Shown one piece after another: positions 32,524 to 34,802 of a DNA stretch of 34,802 nucleotides. The notes under the pieces were generated by a model. That model was not told where the DNA came from. It saw nothing but the letters and a program-made list of their open reading frames with translations, and searched no databases. This stretch comes from Solirubrobacterales bacterium. Its GTDB lineage: Bacteria > Actinomycetota > Thermoleophilia > Solirubrobacterales > Solirubrobacteraceae. A program made the translations under genes and the position numbers. The stretch spans positions 1 to 34,802 of the forward strand of contig JAFASF010000417.1 of the NCBI GenBank assembly GCA_019244745.1, written 5' to 3'. How positions within the stretch are numbered: the first letter of the stretch is position 1; the number at the start of each line of letters is the position of its first letter.

Positions 32524-32595
32524 GGCCGGGCTGCATGCAGCCCGGCCCGGCGGGGCGCATGCGCCCCGCCGCCGGTCGGCGCATGCGCCGACCGG
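32524..32595. terminator. Three tiled perfect 24-bp palindromes centred on GCATGC
   Basis: Palindromes at 32524-32547, 32548-32571 and 32572-32595 abut with no gap, each perfectly symmetric about a central GCATGC. Left arms are GGCCGGGCT, CGGCGGGGC and CCGGTCGGC, so symmetry is kept while arm sequence differs. Each RNA would fold as a 10-bp GC stem with a CAUG loop. They fill the gap between converging genes, fitting a bidirectional terminator array. Confidence 0.85.
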
Positions 32596-32601
32596 GCCCT
32601 G

Positions 32602-33825
32602 CTATTTCAGCTCGGAGGAGGTCTTGCCCAGGAGCTGGCGGGCCACAACCAGCAGCTGGATCTGCTGCGTGCCCTCGAAGATGTCGAGGATCTTCACGTC
32701 GCGGGTCCACTTCTCGAGCAGCTCGCGCTCGCCGTAGCCGACCGCGCCCGCGAGCGCGACGCAGCGGAGCGCGACGTCCGTGCCGACGCGGCCGGCCTTG
32801 GCCTTGGCCATCGAGGCCTGCAGCGAATTGGGCTGGCGGTTGTCGGCCATCCAGGCGGCGCGCAGCGTGAGCAGACGCGCAGCCTCCCACTCGGCCTCCA
32901 TCGCGATGAACTCCGCGGCGGCCGCGCTCTGGGCGTGCGGCTGGAGGTCGTAGTCGATCTCGACGCCGGCGTCGGCCAGCAGCTCGCGGGTGCGGTCGAG
33001 ACACGCGCGGGCCACGCCGATCGCCATGCCGGCGACGAACGGGCGGGTGTTGTCGAACGTCTGCATGACGCCGGCGAATCCGCGCCTGGGCTCGATCTCG
33101 GGGCTCCCGAGGAGGTTCTGCTTGGGCACGCGGCAGTCCTCGAGCCTGAAGTTCGCGGTGTCCGAGGCCCGGATCCCGAGCTTGTGCTCGAGCCGCTCGA
33201 GCTTCAGGCCGGGGTTGTCGCGCTCGACGACGAACGACTTGATGGCGGCGCGGCCCTGGTGGCGGTCGAGCGTGGCCCACACCACGATGAGCTCGGCCCG
33301 GTCGCCCGAGGTGACGAAGATCTTCTCGCCGTTCAGGACGTACTCGTCGCCGTCGAGCCTCGCGGTGGTGCGGATCGCGGCGGAGTCCGAGCCGGCCTCG
33401 GGCTCGGTGATCGCCATCGCGGCCCATTTGCCGCCGAACCGCGCGAGCTGCTGCTCGTCCGCGACGGCGGCGATCGCGGCCTGGCCGAGGCCCTGACGGG
33501 GCATGGCCAGCATCAGTCCCACGTCGCCCCAGCACAGCTCGATCAGCCCGAGCAGGCTCGCCATGTTGCTCCCGTTGCGGTTGCGCTCGGCGCTCGTCGC
33601 GCTGCCGGCGCGCGAGCCGTTGCCGACGGTGCCGGCGCCGGCGCCATCGAGCCCGCCGCCCTCGTTCATGCCGTCGATCACCGCGGCGAGCATGTCGAGC
33701 TCCTTGGGGTAGGAGTGCTCGGCGGAGTCGTACCTGCGTGAGTTGGGGCGGAAGATCTCGGTCGCGACGTGATGGGCCTGGGTTACGAGCTGCTCGAACT
33801 TCCGGGGGATCTCGAGGTTGATCAT
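32602..33825 (-). CDS. Acyl-CoA dehydrogenase
   Basis: A 407-residue ACAD-family flavoprotein. AMAITEPEAGSDSA is the FAD/substrate loop, FVTSGD the second flavin segment, and the catalytic Glu is E384 in DIFEGTQQIQ near the C-terminus. It catalyses alpha-beta dehydrogenation of an acyl-CoA and passes electrons to ETF. An unusual Gly/Ala/Ser-rich linker (about 52-88) replaces a short loop in the N-terminal helical domain. It is ten bases downstream of a second ACAD gene and co-transcribed with it, so the two may form a heteromer or act in sequence. Start ATG at 33825; the ribosome site is weak. Confidence 0.9.
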   Translation of the reverse strand: MINLEIPRKFEQLVTQAHHVATEIFRPNSRRYDSAEHSYPKELDMLAAVIDGMNEGGGLDGAGAGTVGNGSRAGSATSAERNRNGSNMASLLGLIELCWGDVGLMLAMPRQGLGQAAIAAVADEQQLARFGGKWAAMAITEPEAGSDSAAIRTTARLDGDEYVLNGEKIFVTSGDRAELIVVWATLDRHQGRAAIKSFVVERDNPGLKLERLEHKLGIRASDTANFRLEDCRVPKQNLLGSPEIEPRRGFAGVMQTFDNTRPFVAGMAIGVARACLDRTRELLADAGVEIDYDLQPHAQSAAAAEFIAMEAEWEAARLLTLRAAWMADNRQPNSLQASMAKAKAGRVGTDVALRCVALAGAVGYGERELLEKWTRDVKILDIFEGTQQIQLLVVARQLLGKTSSELK

Positions 33826-33835
33826 TCGTGGACCA

Positions 33836-34802
33836 CTAGACCAGCAGTGTTCCCTCGAGGATGCTCGCCGCCCGCAGGTCGCGATACCAGCGCTCGACCG
33901 GGTGCTCCTTGACGTATCCGTGGCCGCCGAGCAGCTGGACCCCGTCCGAGCCGATCCGCGTCGCGTGCTCGCCGCAGAGACGGCGGGCGAGGGCCACCTC
34001 TCGGGAGCAGCTCAGGCTCTGGTCCACGCGGCTGGCGGCGCGGTAGGTGGCGAGGCGCATGGCGTCGAGCTCGATCGCCATGTCGGCGACCGTGAAGGCC
34101 ACCGCCTGGCGGTTCGCGATCGGCTCGCCGAACGCCTCGCGCTCGTTGACGTACGGGATCACGTAGTCGAGCACGGCCTGGCCGGTTCCGGTGGCGAGCG
34201 CGCACCAGGCCAGGCGGGCGAGGTGGACGCACTCGCGGTAGGGGTCGGTCTCGCCCGTGAGGAGGGCGCCGGCGGGCAGCTTCACGTCCTCGAGGATCAG
34301 CCGGCCGGTCGCCGCGGCGCGGATCCCCATTCCCGGGTCCGGCTCGACGCTGATGCCGGCGGTCCTGGACTCGACGATGAACAGCGCGGGACCGCGGTCC
34401 TCGAGCCGTGCGGCGACGATGAACACCTCGCCGTCGGCCGCGCGCGGGACGAGCGCCTTGGCTCCGCTGAGCACGTAGCCGCCGCCCGATGCCTCGCGCG
34501 CGCGCGTGTCCAGCTCGAACGGGTTGAACAGGGTTCGCGGCTCGAGGATCGCGAGCGCCGCCGCAGGGGGGTGCTCGCCGACGAACTCGGGCAGGTAGGT
34601 CGCCTGCTGGTCGGCGTCGCCCCACAGGCTGAGCGCGGTCGAGACGGCGGCCGGCGCGAGGCACGCGACCGCGATGCCCATGTCGCCGTGTGCCAGCGCC
34701 TCGCTCATCAGCACCGAGGTGACCGCCGAGCGCTGCTCGACGGCGCCGCCCAGCTCCTCGGGCACCCCGACGATCGTGAGCCCGAGTTCGTTTGCCTGGG
34801 CG
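33836..34802 (-). CDS. Acyl-CoA dehydrogenase (partial, 5' end off-window)
   Basis: The frame is open through the right edge; codons beyond the first GTG inside the window (34765) read NELGLTIVGVPEELGG, the usual ACAD N-domain, so the true start is off-window. Visible are ALAILEPRTLFNPF (acidic flavin loop variant), SGAKALVPRA and LLGGHGYVKEHPVERWYRD close to the C-terminus. It ends at LEGTLLV, just after the EGT that normally carries the catalytic Glu; the usual IQ and final helix after it are missing. The enzyme thus has a shortened tail compared with the neighbouring ACAD. Probable partner of that gene in one operon. Confidence 0.88.
   Translation of the reverse strand, partial: AQANELGLTIVGVPEELGGAVEQRSAVTSVLMSEALAHGDMGIAVACLAPAAVSTALSLWGDADQQATYLPEFVGEHPPAAALAILEPRTLFNPFELDTRAREASGGGYVLSGAKALVPRAADGEVFIVAARLEDRGPALFIVESRTAGISVEPDPGMGIRAAATGRLILEDVKLPAGALLTGETDPYRECVHLARLAWCALATGTGQAVLDYVIPYVNEREAFGEPIANRQAVAFTVADMAIELDAMRLATYRAASRVDQSLSCSREVALARRLCGEHATRIGSDGVQLLGGHGYVKEHPVERWYRDLRAASILEGTLLV

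Noticed and set aside
32524-32595. CRISPR array reading of the repeated palindromes
   Set aside because: There are no spacers, units differ in arm sequence, and no cas gene is present.
32377-33741. 454-codon frame antisense to the acyl-CoA dehydrogenase
   Set aside because: It spans the palindrome array and opposes a clear ACAD with its catalytic Glu.

Overview
The window is high-GC DNA, densely coded with very short gaps, frequent ATGA/GTGA start-stop overlaps, GTG starts and AGGAGG-type ribosome sites. Gene content (PucR-type regulator, F420/FMN luciferase-like oxidoreductase, trans-acting enoyl reductase-like protein, DUF6457-like small protein, several SDRs and acyl-CoA dehydrogenases) points to a soil-type actinobacterium, plausibly of the Thermoleophilia/Solirubrobacterales kind. 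That placement is inference. No rRNA, tRNA, CRISPR array, transposase or phage gene was seen, and no stretch longer than about 300 bases lacks a gene.

Left region (1-11.2 kb), an amine and guanidino-compound catabolic locus. A DAO-type flavoprotein enters from the left edge. A leftward operon encodes a PucR-type regulator, a DapB-like NAD(P)-dependent amine dehydrogenase and a ureohydrolase (agmatinase family). Divergent from it, a rightward operon encodes a saccharopine-dehydrogenase-like protein, an aldehyde dehydrogenase, a second DapB-like amine dehydrogenase (paralogue of the first), an acyl-CoA synthetase and a flavin amine oxidase. Together these could remove urea from a guanidino group, oxidise the amine to an aldehyde and an acid, and activate the acid as a CoA thioester. 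A perfect 6+4+6 palindrome lies in the divergent gap.

Middle left (11.3-16.6 kb): a tight operon of a soluble CCG/Fe-S protein, a GlcD-like FAD oxidase, an unknown 89-aa protein, a luciferase-like oxidoreductase and an SDR, followed by a small zinc-ribbon membrane protein with a possibly leaderless promoter. It ends at a strong hairpin between convergent genes.

Middle (16.7-20.1 kb): an APC amino-acid/amine permease with a universal stress protein, a divergent degenerate USP-like protein, an intergenic region rich in short palindromes, and an unrecognised 224-aa protein.

Right centre (20.2-27.3 kb), the clearest system: a trimethylamine-dehydrogenase-type flavoprotein (6-S-cysteinyl-FMN cysteine, 4Fe-4S and ADP-binding motifs), its ETF beta and alpha subunits, a membrane Fe-S/CCG oxidoreductase that could pass ETF electrons to quinone, and a PuuD-like amidohydrolase whose usual catalytic HPE motif is replaced. 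This looks like a methylated-amine oxidation chain from substrate to respiratory membrane. A 49-nt, 18-bp interrupted palindrome sits between etfA and the membrane protein.

Right region (27.3-34.8 kb): an SDR, a DUF6457-like small protein, a saccharopine-dehydrogenase-like/enoyl-reductase protein with no conventional start where homology expects one, an aromatic-amino-acid-decarboxylase-type PLP enzyme carrying an in-frame 18-bp minisatellite, an unknown propeller-like protein, and two leftward acyl-CoA dehydrogenases, the last cut by the window edge. The convergent junction at 32.5 kb holds three perfect 24-bp palindromes tiled with no gap, each centred on GCATGC. This is the most striking non-coding structure in the window.
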